Assembly: GCA_023382575.1 (NCBI GenBank)
Contig: JAHDWC010000023.1
Location: 1-32,114, forward strand
Reading direction: 5' to 3'
Origin: Anaerolineales bacterium
GTDB taxonomy: Bacteria; Chloroflexota; Anaerolineae; Anaerolineales; Villigracilaceae
Length of the DNA stretch: 32,114 nucleotides
Shown: piece by piece, positions 23,320-31,021 of the stretch
How positions within the stretch are numbered: position 1 is the stretch's first letter
Layout of the letters: each line of letters opens with the position of its first letter
The notes under the pieces: model-generated
The model's database searches: none
What the model was told of the DNA's origin: nothing
The model's input: the letters and a program-made list of their open reading frames with translations, nothing else
Program-made: the position numbers and the translations under genes

Positions 23320-24135
23320 ATGACCATCTGGCGATTACTTCACACTCCCCCATCCACTGGCGCGTGGAACATGGCTGCCGACGAAGCCATCCTTGAACAT
23401 ATTTATCGCGGCGAGGCAAAACCAACGCTGCGACTTTATTCGTGGAATCCGCCCTGCCTGTCTTTAGGGCACGCCCAATCATTCAAGGATGTAGATGTAG
23501 AGCGGCTCCATGCTCAAGGCTGGGAAGTGGTGCGCCGCGTGACCGGGGGACGAGCGATTCTACACACTGACGAATTGACTTACTCTGTGACGGGTCCCGC
23601 TGAAGATCCCATCCTTGCGGGTGGTGTGCTTGAATCCTACAACCGTTTGGCGCAAGCCTTGCTTTACGCCGTGCGTGAATTAAGCGTGCCAGTTGAAATG
23701 AAAGAACATGAAGGCGGACATACTCAGCAAAATTTGAATCCGGTTTGTTTTGAAGTGCCCTCCACTTATGAGATCACCGTGAACGGAAAGAAGCTCATCG
23801 GTTCGGCGCAGGCTCGAAAAAAAGAAGGCGTGCTGCAACATGGCTCGCTTCCATTGAGCGGCGACCTGACCCGCATCTGCGATGCGTTGGTCTTTGCTGA
23901 CGAGTCTGCCCGCCAGCATGCAAAGGACAGGTTGCTCGCGCGGGCAACGACGGTCCAATCCGTTTTGAATGCGGAAGTGCCCTGGTCGCGTGCCGCTGAC
24001 GCATTCGTGCGGGGATTTGAGACAGAACTGGGAATTCAATTTGAGCGCGGGGAAATGTCTGCTTCCGAACTTAAGCGCACAGAAGAGTTGGTCAGCGAAA
24101 AATACGCCCATCCCTCGTGGACGAAGCGGATTTAG
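23320..24135 (+). CDS. lipM: Octanoyltransferase LipM (lipoate-protein ligase fold)
   Basis: The 271-residue protein has the biotin/lipoate ligase fold. It carries WNMAADEAILE, LRLYSWNPPCLSLGHAQ, RRVTGGRAILHTDELTYS, and the LipM-type active Cys143 in NPVCFEVPSTYEI, followed by GKKLIGSAQARKKEGVLQH. That Cys marks LipM rather than LplA. LipM moves octanoyl from acyl carrier protein to the GcvH lipoyl domain, the first step of lipoate assembly; LipA would then insert sulphur. No LipA or LipL gene lies in the window. It starts 4 bp after the aldolase and ends 8 bp before the asparaginase. Confidence 0.92.
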   Translation: MTIWRLLHTPPSTGAWNMAADEAILEHIYRGEAKPTLRLYSWNPPCLSLGHAQSFKDVDVERLHAQGWEVVRRVTGGRAILHTDELTYSVTGPAEDPILAGGVLESYNRLAQALLYAVRELSVPVEMKEHEGGHTQQNLNPVCFEVPSTYEITVNGKKLIGSAQARKKEGVLQHGSLPLSGDLTRICDALVFADESARQHAKDRLLARATTVQSVLNAEVPWSRAADAFVRGFETELGIQFERGEMSASELKRTEELVSEKYAHPSWTKRI

Positions 24136-24143
24136 CCGTTTCC

Positions 24144-25154
24144 ATGAAAAAACGCGTCTACATCATCTATACTGGCGGAACGATTGGGATGCAGCCAACC
24201 TCCGAAGGCTACGCGCCTGCGCCCGGCTATCTGGCAGAGCAGATTCTATCCATGCCAGAATTGAAAAGTGACTTGATGCCCGACGTGGAAATTCATGAAT
24301 ATGATCCGCTGCTTGATTCAGCGAACATGACCCCAGATGATTGGTATAAGATCGCTCGCGACATCGGGGAACATTATGACAATTACGATGGCTTCATCAT
24401 TCTGCACGGCACCGACACGATGGCCTACACCGCATCCGCTTTGCCGTTTATGTTGGAAGGATTGGGCAAGCCTGTCATACTCACTGGCTCGCAAATTCCG
24501 CTGTGTGAGGTCCGCAATGATGCGCGCGCTAATATCATCACCGCGCTGACAGTCGCCGCAAACTTCAACATCCCCGAAGTCTGTTTGTGTTTTGGCAACC
24601 AGCTCCTGCGCGGATGCCGCTCGGTCAAGGTCAGCACGGACGGGTTGGATGCCTTTGCCTCCCCTAACCTGCCGCCGCTCGGTGACATCGGCGTGGAGAT
24701 TCGCATCCACAAAAATTTAGTCTTACCCGCGCCACAAAGCAAGTTGCAAGTGCAAGAATTGAAACAAGTCAATGTGGGAGCACTGCCCTTGTGGCCCGGC
24801 ATTCCGGCACAGGTCGTGCGCAACTTTCTCCAGCCACCATTGCAAGGATTGATCTTAAGAGCCTATGGCGTTGGCAACGGTCCCACCAACAACGCGGATT
24901 TCCTCGCCGCGCTTGAAGAAGCCACTGCGCGCGATGTGGTGATTGTCGATTGCACGCAATGCTTGCGCGGCAGCGTCCACCTTGGCGATTACGCCACCGG
25001 CTCCGCCCTCGCCCGCGCCGGAGTCATCAGCGGCTTCGACATGACCGCCGAAGCCGCGCTTGCCAAACTATCTTATCTTTTCAGCCAAAATCTTCCGGTG
25101 GATGAAATCAAACGCCTAATGCAGATGAATCTACGCGGGGAACTCACCACCTGA
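24144..25154 (+). CDS. Type I (cytoplasmic) L-asparaginase
   Basis: The protein of about 336 residues hydrolyses asparagine to aspartate and ammonia. The first catalytic Thr is in IIYTGGTIGM and the second Thr-Asp pair in ILHGTDTMAY. Other family motifs are KPVILTGSQIPLCEVRNDA and LLRGCRSVKVST. There is no signal peptide, which fits the low-affinity cytoplasmic AnsA type. The ATG at 24144 (MKKRVYII) is chosen over a frame start at 24117, which would overlap lipM and add nine unlike residues. It is the last gene of the plus-strand group and is followed by a convergent glycosyltransferase gene. Confidence 0.93.
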   Translation: MKKRVYIIYTGGTIGMQPTSEGYAPAPGYLAEQILSMPELKSDLMPDVEIHEYDPLLDSANMTPDDWYKIARDIGEHYDNYDGFIILHGTDTMAYTASALPFMLEGLGKPVILTGSQIPLCEVRNDARANIITALTVAANFNIPEVCLCFGNQLLRGCRSVKVSTDGLDAFASPNLPPLGDIGVEIRIHKNLVLPAPQSKLQVQELKQVNVGALPLWPGIPAQVVRNFLQPPLQGLILRAYGVGNGPTNNADFLAALEEATARDVVIVDCTQCLRGSVHLGDYATGSALARAGVISGFDMTAEAALAKLSYLFSQNLPVDEIKRLMQMNLRGELTT

Positions 25155-25224
25155 TTCTTTTATTCAATGCAGACAATGCGCTTTAAAATCTGCGAATTGC
25201 TTCGCGGTTTCAACTGGCTTTGAG

Positions 25225-26556
25225 CTACACTCTCGGGTTTCGGTAAATGTCAGGAATTCGAGTTGAAAAAAGGTTTGGCAGAAAATACGGTATGGAGAGC
25301 GCACTTAATACGATTATCGATGGTGCAATAGGAATTAGATATCTTAACTGACTCCCAACAGCCATGTATGTAGCCATAAAAAGGAATAAACTCAGTCCAA
25401 GGAATCTCAGTCGTGCTTCCCCTTTCCACATTACAAAGAGGATTGCAACCAGCAGAATAACTTGTTGAGCAACTACAAGATAATCAAGAATGGTCATTGG
25501 GTCGCCATATTGATTCAATACCCCTAAATTGAACCACAGAGGAATAAAACGGTATATCACCAGCTGGGCATATTCCTTGGGGTTGGCAAGTATTAGTTTA
25601 ACTGCTTCATTCTGAAAAATTTGATTGACTTGCACTTCATTAATAGGTGTGTTCAACTCAGGGTATTTGACCGTCAGCTCACTTAAGAGAACTTCGGCTT
25701 CATCAGGTCCTACATAGTGGGGATAAAAATCGTCCCTGGCGATAATTGCATTATGACGATAAATATTGTAGCCGACCAGGGTGGTACCCATCATTGGTTT
25801 TCCAAATACGACTTGGTTTCGGATCACCCAAGGTAAAACCGTCAGTCCCATCACAAGCCCTGCTAAAACCACATTTTTCACAATACCAACTGTCAAACGT
25901 TTCTCAATAATCCATACGTGGAATATATATCCCGCCAGCAGAGAAGCAGCGAACACGATCACAGAAGAACGGGACAGAATGGCCAACCCCAAAACAAGCC
26001 CAGACAGGAGCCAATCTCTTAACAACCCATACTTAATTGCGCGGACAAACATGAGCATTCCATAAGTAACAAAGACGCCAGCTGCCAGGTCTCCATTGAG
26101 ATGAATTTCAACACGCACAACTGGCAAATATAGAGCCCAAGCCGCCGCTGCGATCAACCCCAGCAGATGGTCCTTTATTTCACTACCCAGCCAATATGTG
26201 CCCCATAAAATTGCTAAACTAAAGAACAGTTGAGCGCCCTGAAGAAAAATCATATATTCGTGCGTCAATGCAATATATACCGAAAACAACAAGACGGGAA
26301 CCGGCTCACGAATGGCTGTCAATTGGTTTGTCAAAGTACAATTTGGAATATAGCTTGTTGGGCATGCTTTATATCCACGTCCATCTTCCACATTATCCAC
26401 TAGCTCTATCCAGGTTCGGTCTTTACTATCGCGGATAAGATCTAAAGGCTTCATAAAGACTATAACCCAATAAAGCGAAATTACAACAATAGATAAAAAG
26501 AACATTATGATTGCAGGCTTTGCACTAATCACATCCAAATAATTTTTGAATTTCAT
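25225..26556 (-). CDS. GT-C (GT39/ArnT-like) membrane glycosyltransferase
   Basis: The protein of about 443 residues is hydrophobic, with roughly 10-11 predicted membrane helices, beginning ISAKPAIIMFFLSIVVISLY. A large loop (about 40-75, with KDRTWIELVDNVEDGRGYKA and AIREPVPVLL) is in the place of the catalytic acidic loop of GT-C enzymes. An Arg-Glu-Pro and the later EIHLNGDLAAG fit lipid-linked sugar transferases. The C-terminal part has VGSQLRYLIPIAPSIIVLSA. The ATG at 26556 is chosen because GGAA lies ten bases upstream, while that at 26565 is almost on it. The gene is AT-richer with different codon choices than its neighbours, suggesting recent acquisition. The sugar and acceptor are unknown. 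Confidence 0.82.
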   Translation of the reverse strand: MKFKNYLDVISAKPAIIMFFLSIVVISLYWVIVFMKPLDLIRDSKDRTWIELVDNVEDGRGYKACPTSYIPNCTLTNQLTAIREPVPVLLFSVYIALTHEYMIFLQGAQLFFSLAILWGTYWLGSEIKDHLLGLIAAAAWALYLPVVRVEIHLNGDLAAGVFVTYGMLMFVRAIKYGLLRDWLLSGLVLGLAILSRSSVIVFAASLLAGYIFHVWIIEKRLTVGIVKNVVLAGLVMGLTVLPWVIRNQVVFGKPMMGTTLVGYNIYRHNAIIARDDFYPHYVGPDEAEVLLSELTVKYPELNTPINEVQVNQIFQNEAVKLILANPKEYAQLVIYRFIPLWFNLGVLNQYGDPMTILDYLVVAQQVILLVAILFVMWKGEARLRFLGLSLFLFMATYMAVGSQLRYLIPIAPSIIVLSALSIPYFLPNLFSTRIPDIYRNPRV

Positions 26557-26586
26557 TATTATCATTTCCTTTCAAAGAAGGAAAGC

Positions 26587-26595
26587 ATTGTAACA
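26587..26595 (-). promoter_or_regulatory. Extended -10 promoter of the glycosyltransferase gene
   Basis: TGTTACAAT on the minus strand matches an extended -10 (TGnTACAAT). No good -35 is visible. The start would lie about 20 bases before the ATG at 26556. The rest of the 213-base gap (26566-26778) is AT-rich, with no ORF or clear terminator noticed. Confidence 0.45.
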
Positions 26596-26778
26596 TGGCG
26601 CTTGACCACGCTCATTTTTTGTAAACTCTGTGTGTGATTCGTTTTTTCTGCAAACTTGCGGTGCAATCATTGGCTTTGTAGCAGACGAGAAATCACCCGC
26701 CACACTATTCATGAAGAGGCATTGTATGATCTATTGAGAATAAAAAAACGTTTTAAAAACTGGGTAATGAAAAATGTT

Positions 26779-27564
26779 TCAAGTTTTTGGGGTATTGCTC
26801 AAAGCGCTTCGAAAATTCTTCGCAAACAGCCTGGCTGTTTCAACAGGCTGTTCACTCCCCCCTATCGTCTTTACGCACGCCGAGCCGACAATGACTCCAT
26901 CCGCAAGTTGACCAACCTGCTGCGCCTGTTCAGGCGTGCCGATTCCAAATCCCACACACACCGGTGCGGACGTGTGTTCCCGCACACGTTGTATCAGATC
27001 GCCAAGGTCGTTTGAAATTTCTCTGCGCTCGCCTGTCACACCAGTCACCGAAACCAGATAAATAAATCCCTTCGCATTGCGGGCAATCGCTTCCATGCGC
27101 TCATCGGGCGAAGTCGGCGCGAGCATTTGAATCAACGGCAACTCCCCCGCCACGGACGTAAATTCTTCCGCTTCTTCCATCGGCAAATCAGGGATGATGA
27201 ATCCGTCCGCGCCTGCTTCCTTCGCATCACGGATAAATTTTTCCAGTCCATACGCCAGCATGGGATTGTAGTAACCCATCAGAATCAGCGGAATGGTCAC
27301 ACCACGTCCCCGAAGTTCTTTCACCGCAGCGAGTGATTTCTTGATCGTGATTCCCTTCTCCAGCGCGATTTGAGTCGCTTGCTGAATCACAGGTCCATCT
27401 GCGAGTGGGTCAGAGAAAGAAAGACCAACCTCAATTAAGTCCGCGCCGTTTTTTGCTAAGGCTTCGATCACATCAATGGATGTTTCCAAATCTGGATAAC
27501 CCAAAGGAAAGTAGGGCATGAAAATAGGCTTGGTCTTGAAGGCTTCGTCAATTCGATTCGTCAT
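26779..27564 (-). CDS. trpA: Tryptophan synthase alpha subunit
   Basis: The 261-residue TIM barrel splits indole-3-glycerol phosphate to indole and glyceraldehyde 3-phosphate and passes indole to TrpB. The catalytic Glu45 (DLIEVGLSFSDP) and Asp56 (ADGPVIQQ) are present. Later motifs are PLILMGYYNPMLAYG, GFIIPDLPMEEAEEF, TGVTGERREI and CVGFGIGTPEQAQ. It is the last gene of the trp operon, 15 bp after the unknown membrane-protein gene rather than next to trpB, where it usually lies. Confidence 0.97.
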   Translation of the reverse strand: MTNRIDEAFKTKPIFMPYFPLGYPDLETSIDVIEALAKNGADLIEVGLSFSDPLADGPVIQQATQIALEKGITIKKSLAAVKELRGRGVTIPLILMGYYNPMLAYGLEKFIRDAKEAGADGFIIPDLPMEEAEEFTSVAGELPLIQMLAPTSPDERMEAIARNAKGFIYLVSVTGVTGERREISNDLGDLIQRVREHTSAPVCVGFGIGTPEQAQQVGQLADGVIVGSACVKTIGGSEQPVETARLFAKNFRSALSNTPKT

Positions 27565-27579
27565 TCTTTGTTCCTTAAT

Positions 27580-28248
27580 CTAACTTTGTATTTTCTGTCC
27601 TGAACTTGTGTTTGGCGCCATGACCAACACAAAAACATCTGTCAAAATCCAGAATACATTTTGCAAAATCCCGTTGGATGTCAGCGAAAAAACATACTCG
27701 GTAAGATTGATCGTATTGGCAATTCCATAACTTGCCATCGAGAAGAATAGGAGGATGGACTGTCTGCGCCACACAGCTTCACTCACCGAGCGGATGCGTC
27801 GCCATACCAGCATGATGATTCCCGCATCCAATACCGGATACATTGCCAAACCTAAAAAGCCCACCCAATCTCCGCCTCTGAGTTTCATCGCCGGATTGAA
27901 ATAAATAGTCCAGACCATTGCGTTTGCGACAAATACCGCTGCACCGATCCAGACGCCATCTCGACGGCTCAACGAAATTGGGTGCAACCAAAGTGCAAAA
28001 CCAATCAACACATAACGCAGGACAAAGAACAAATCAACTGCAGAAAATGTATCCAGCATCGTTCCGGTGACAAGGTCGTGAAACACCCAGGCAATATTGC
28101 CCAACAGATTCATTGTCCACGCCACAGCAAGCCAGCCCCACATCTGTTTTGATTGGTGAAAGGTCTTGTACCAAAGCAACGTCAAGACGAGCAGCAAGGT
28201 TATATAACCAATTGCTTGAAGGGTTTGTAAGATCAGGTCCACTGTCAT
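27580..28248 (-). CDS. Unknown polytopic membrane protein between trpB and trpA
   Basis: The 222-residue protein has about seven hydrophobic segments, for example IGYITLLLVLTLLW, WLAVAWTMNLLGNIAWVF, FFVLRYVLIGFALWLH, IGAAVFVANAMVWTIYF and ILTDVFVLVMAP. There is no signal peptide beyond the first helix, and no recognised family signature. Its layout is reminiscent of membrane sensor domains found ahead of kinases or diguanylate cyclases, here standing alone. A GAAGGAG site lies well spaced before the ATG. It sits 33 bp after trpB and 15 bp before trpA on the same strand, so it is cotranscribed. A role in tryptophan or indole transport is inference from position only; a chance insertion is the alternative. 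Confidence 0.8.
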   Translation of the reverse strand: MTVDLILQTLQAIGYITLLLVLTLLWYKTFHQSKQMWGWLAVAWTMNLLGNIAWVFHDLVTGTMLDTFSAVDLFFVLRYVLIGFALWLHPISLSRRDGVWIGAAVFVANAMVWTIYFNPAMKLRGGDWVGFLGLAMYPVLDAGIIMLVWRRIRSVSEAVWRRQSILLFFSMASYGIANTINLTEYVFSLTSNGILQNVFWILTDVFVLVMAPNTSSGQKIQS

Positions 28249-28281
28249 ATACTCCTTCCAATTATTATGCTGACAGGGATT

Positions 28282-29475
28282 CTAACTCCCTAATTCCTTT
28301 ATTACTGTATTTAAATCCTTATCTCCTCTTCCCGACAGATTCACTAAGATCACCTGATCCTTGCGCATCGTCGGCGCTTTCTTGATGACTTCCGCCACGG
28401 CATGAGATGACTCTAACGCAGGGATAATCCCTTCGGTGTGACACAACATCTGAAAAGCGTTCAATGCTTCTTCATCGGTTGCGGAGGTGTAGAAGGCGCG
28501 TTCGTTGTCTCTCATCATCGCGTGTTCGGGACCGACGGCGGCGTAGTCTAAACCTGCTGAAACCGAATGGGTCTCGGCAATCTGTCCATCTTCATCTTGT
28601 AAGACGTACGTGCGTGTACCGTGAATGACTCCCACCCGCGCTTTTTCCGCGTCGCCGAAACGAGCCGCGTGTTTGCCCGAAGCGATTCCGCTGCCCCCCG
28701 CTTCGACGCCGATCAACTCCACGCCTTCGTCTTTGACAAATCCGCTGAAGACGCCGATGGCATTCGAGCCGCCGCCCACACAGGCGATGACCGTATCGGG
28801 CAGGCGTCCCGCGTCCATGAGCATTTGTTCACGCGCCTCACGCCCGATCACCGATTGAAACTCGCGCACGATGGTCGGGTACGGATGCGGTCCGAGCGCA
28901 GAACCCAAAAGATAATGTGTGTCGCGCACATTCGTCACCCAATCGCGGATGGCCTCGTTGATGGCGTCTTTCAAGGTCTTCGTGCCCGACTCCACGGGGC
29001 GAACTTCTGCGCCCAGCAACTTCATGCGGAAGACATTTGGTTCTTGCCGCGCAATGTCCACAGAGCCCATGTAGACCACGCATTCAAGTCCAAGCAATGC
29101 CGCAGCGGTGGCAGATGCCACTCCATGCTGCCCCGCTCCCGTCTCGGCAACGATGCGCTTCTTGCCCATGCGCTTCACGAGCAATGCCTGTCCCAACGCA
29201 TTATTGATCTTGTGCGCGCCTGTGTGCGCCAGGTCTTCGCGTTTCAAATAGATTTGCGCACCGCCCAATTTTTCGGAGAGGCGTTTGGCGTAGGTCAGAG
29301 GTGTGGGTCTGCCAACAAATGATGCCATCAACTTATCGAATTCCGCGTTGAAGGCTGGGTCTTTGCGCGCTGAGACGAACTCGCGCTCCAACTCGATCAG
29401 CGCGGGCATGAGCGTTTCGGGGACGAATTGTCCGCCGTAGGTACCGAATTTGTGGGGTAATAAAGTGGTGGTCAT
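28282..29475 (-). CDS. trpB: Tryptophan synthase beta subunit
   Basis: The 397-residue PLP enzyme condenses indole with serine to form tryptophan. It has the start [17 protein letters not shown], the PLP Lys89 in [34 protein letters not shown], the phosphate loop [13 protein letters not shown], and the C-terminal [10 protein letters not shown]. It is the TrpB1 type that works with TrpA. A GAAGGAG site precedes the ATG by a good distance. The gap to trpF is 53 bp and holds tandem and inverted repeats. Confidence 0.98.
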   Translation of the reverse strand: MTTTLLPHKFGTYGGQFVPETLMPALIELEREFVSARKDPAFNAEFDKLMASFVGRPTPLTYAKRLSEKLGGAQIYLKREDLAHTGAHKINNALGQALLVKRMGKKRIVAETGAGQHGVASATAAALLGLECVVYMGSVDIARQEPNVFRMKLLGAEVRPVESGTKTLKDAINEAIRDWVTNVRDTHYLLGSALGPHPYPTIVREFQSVIGREAREQMLMDAGRLPDTVIACVGGGSNAIGVFSGFVKDEGVELIGVEAGGSGIASGKHAARFGDAEKARVGVIHGTRTYVLQDEDGQIAETHSVSAGLDYAAVGPEHAMMRDNERAFYTSATDEEALNAFQMLCHTEGIIPALESSHAVAEVIKKAPTMRKDQVILVNLSGRGDKDLNTVIKELGS

Positions 29476-29491
29476 AAGTTCTCCTTCACTT

Positions 29492-29551
29492 GACGATAGA
29501 CGATAGACGATGGACCATTGACGATGGTCTACCGTCCGTTGTCCATCGTCT
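29492..29551. repeat. Tandem 7-mers and nested inverted repeats at the trpF-trpB junction
   Basis: Three near-identical 7-mers (GACGATA, GACGATA, GACGATG; 29492-29512) are followed by GACCAT/ATGGTC (29513-29518 with 29524-29529). A larger perfect 11-bp pair is AGACGATGGAC (29505-29515) with GTCCATCGTCT (29541-29551). The right arm lies inside the last codons of trpF and the loop includes its stop codon. In mRNA this gives a hairpin across the end of trpF, with no U-run. Confidence 0.7.
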
Positions 29552-30161
29552 GCTTAGCGGCTTTTACAAACACTGACATCTTCCCCGCGTCTTTCTCCCC
29601 TGGAGCGGATTCAACACCCGAAGCCACATCCACACCCCAAGGGTTGACTTGGCGAACAGCGTCCGCGACGTTTTCGGGGGTGAGTCCACCCGCGAGCAGG
29701 AGGGGATATTGTTGCGCTAGTTTTGCGGCGGCTGTCCAATCGGCGGTGACTCCGCTGCCGCCATAGACACCTTTGACGGCGGCGTCGATCAACATGAATG
29801 GCGCTTCGCTTCTTTCATAGCCTGCGTTCGATTCGGGGATTCCTCGAAAGGCGCGGAAGGCGTGTGGAGCGAGTTGGGCAAATATCTCTGGCGTTTCATC
29901 GCCGTGGAGTTGGGTAAGGTCAAGGTGACAGGTTTGTAAAATATTTTTCATTTCATCCACTGGTGAATTTACAAACACGCCAACGAGTTTGACCTGCGGA
30001 TGTTCACGCTTCAACACGGATGCGATTTCGGCGCAGGCAGATTTTTCAATGAAGCGGACGCTCTTGGGATGGAAGTTGAATCCCAAATAGTCCGCGCCTG
30101 CGTTAATTGCCGCTTGTGCGTCTTTCAATGTTTTGATGCCGCAGATTTTTACAATTGTCAT
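29529..30161 (-). CDS. trpF: Phosphoribosylanthranilate isomerase
   Basis: The protein of 210 residues is the TIM barrel that converts phosphoribosylanthranilate to the carboxyphenylamino-deoxyribulose phosphate. The catalytic Cys is in [11 protein letters not shown]. Further motifs are [38 protein letters not shown], and the late [12 protein letters not shown] and [16 protein letters not shown]. The ATG at 30161 is chosen, since the extra eleven residues from 30194 are encoded by a palindromic repeat. The final residues (TMDNGR) lie in another repeat, so the C-terminus may have been altered by repeat insertion. Confidence 0.96.
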   Translation of the reverse strand: MTIVKICGIKTLKDAQAAINAGADYLGFNFHPKSVRFIEKSACAEIASVLKREHPQVKLVGVFVNSPVDEMKNILQTCHLDLTQLHGDETPEIFAQLAPHAFRAFRGIPESNAGYERSEAPFMLIDAAVKGVYGGSGVTADWTAAAKLAQQYPLLLAGGLTPENVADAVRQVNPWGVDVASGVESAPGEKDAGKMSVFVKAAKQTMDNGR

Positions 30162-30164
30162 AAG

Positions 30165-30220
30165 GTTTGAAAGTTGGCGCGTTTGAACGTTCAAACTTTC
30201 AAACGCTTGAACTTGCCAAC
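30165..30220. repeat. Palindromic repeat cluster at the trpC-trpF junction
   Basis: A perfect 16-bp palindrome GTTTGAACGTTCAAAC (30181-30196) is flanked by GTTTGAAAG/CTTTCAAAC (30165-30173, 30196-30204), GCGTTTG/CAAACGC (30179-30185, 30200-30206) and GTTGGC/GCCAAC (30173-30178, 30215-30220). Several alternative hairpins are possible. The right part encodes the last residues of trpC and covers its stop, so the repeat reaches into the coding region. Confidence 0.75.
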
Positions 30221-30993
30221 TCCCTCACTTTCGCGGGGATGTCTTCGGATGTCACCAACGCCTCCCCTACCAAGGTGGCGTCTATGTTGGCTTTCTCCAA
30301 GCGTTCTACATCGGCGGCGGTGAAGATGCCTGACTCGGCGACGACGGTGATGGTGGAGGGGATCATCGGGCGGAGGCGTTCGGTGGTGGTGAGGGTGACT
30401 TCGAAGGTGGCGAGGTTGCGGTTGTTGATGCCGATGAGTTGGATGTTCGGGATTTTTAGGGCGCGTTCGGTTTCGGCTTCGTCGTGGACTTCGACGAGGG
30501 CGGTTAATCTCAAACTTTGGGCGCAGGCGTGGAGGTCGGCGAAGTGTTTGTCATCGGGGAGGGCGGCGGCGATGAGAAGGATAGCGTCGGCTCCGTTGGC
30601 GCGGGCTTCGTAGATTTGGGATTCGTCGATAATAAAATCCTTGCGCAAGAGTGGGGTTTTTACGGAATACGTATTACGTAATGCGTAAAGTGTTTCAAGT
30701 TTGCCTTGAAAGAATTTTTCATCGGTCAACACAGAAATCGCGGCGGCGCCGTTTTGGGTGTAGATGTCGGCGACTTGGAAGAGGTCGAGGTGCGGGGCGA
30801 GGATTCCCTTTGAGGGTGAAGCACGTTTGAGTTCAGCGATCAGGCTCGGGCGGAGTCCGAAGCGGCGGCGCTGTATGGCGGCAAGGAAATCTCTGGGCGT
30901 TGGCCTCTGCTCGGCGGCGTGGCGCAAGGCTTGGGCGTCGAGCGCCGCAATTTCCAATCGTTTTTGGTCGAGGATTTTTTCTAAGATGTTCAT
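30199..30993 (-). CDS. trpC: Indole-3-glycerol-phosphate synthase
   Basis: The protein of about 264 residues closes the indole ring from the product of TrpF. It starts MNILEKILDQKRLEIAAL, and has LIAELKRASPSKGIL (catalytic Lys and the SPSKG loop), VLTDEKFFQGKLETL, LLRKDFIIDESQIYEARANG, LIGINNRNLATF and VVAESGIFTAADV. The start at 30993 matches family N-termini; a frame start at 31077 would overlap trpD. It lies 28 bp after the trpD end. The last residues (ELASSSV) fall in a palindromic repeat. Confidence 0.97.
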   Translation of the reverse strand: MNILEKILDQKRLEIAALDAQALRHAAEQRPTPRDFLAAIQRRRFGLRPSLIAELKRASPSKGILAPHLDLFQVADIYTQNGAAAISVLTDEKFFQGKLETLYALRNTYSVKTPLLRKDFIIDESQIYEARANGADAILLIAAALPDDKHFADLHACAQSLRLTALVEVHDEAETERALKIPNIQLIGINNRNLATFEVTLTTTERLRPMIPSTITVVAESGIFTAADVERLEKANIDATLVGEALVTSEDIPAKVRELASSSV

Positions 30994-31021
30994 AAGCGGA
31001 TTGTTGAAACGGATAGCGGAT

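Noticed and set aside
25192-25205. Small hairpin GCGAA-TTGC-TTCGC between the convergent asparaginase and glycosyltransferase genes
   Set aside because: Only five base pairs and no U-run on either strand; too weak to call a terminator.
26730-26778. T-rich stretch on the minus strand just after trpA as a terminator
   Set aside because: It has U-runs but no stable stem before them; only short A/T palindromes are seen.
28621-29322. A 233-codon plus-strand frame opposite trpB
   Set aside because: It is a composition-driven shadow of trpB, with no domain and no start signal.
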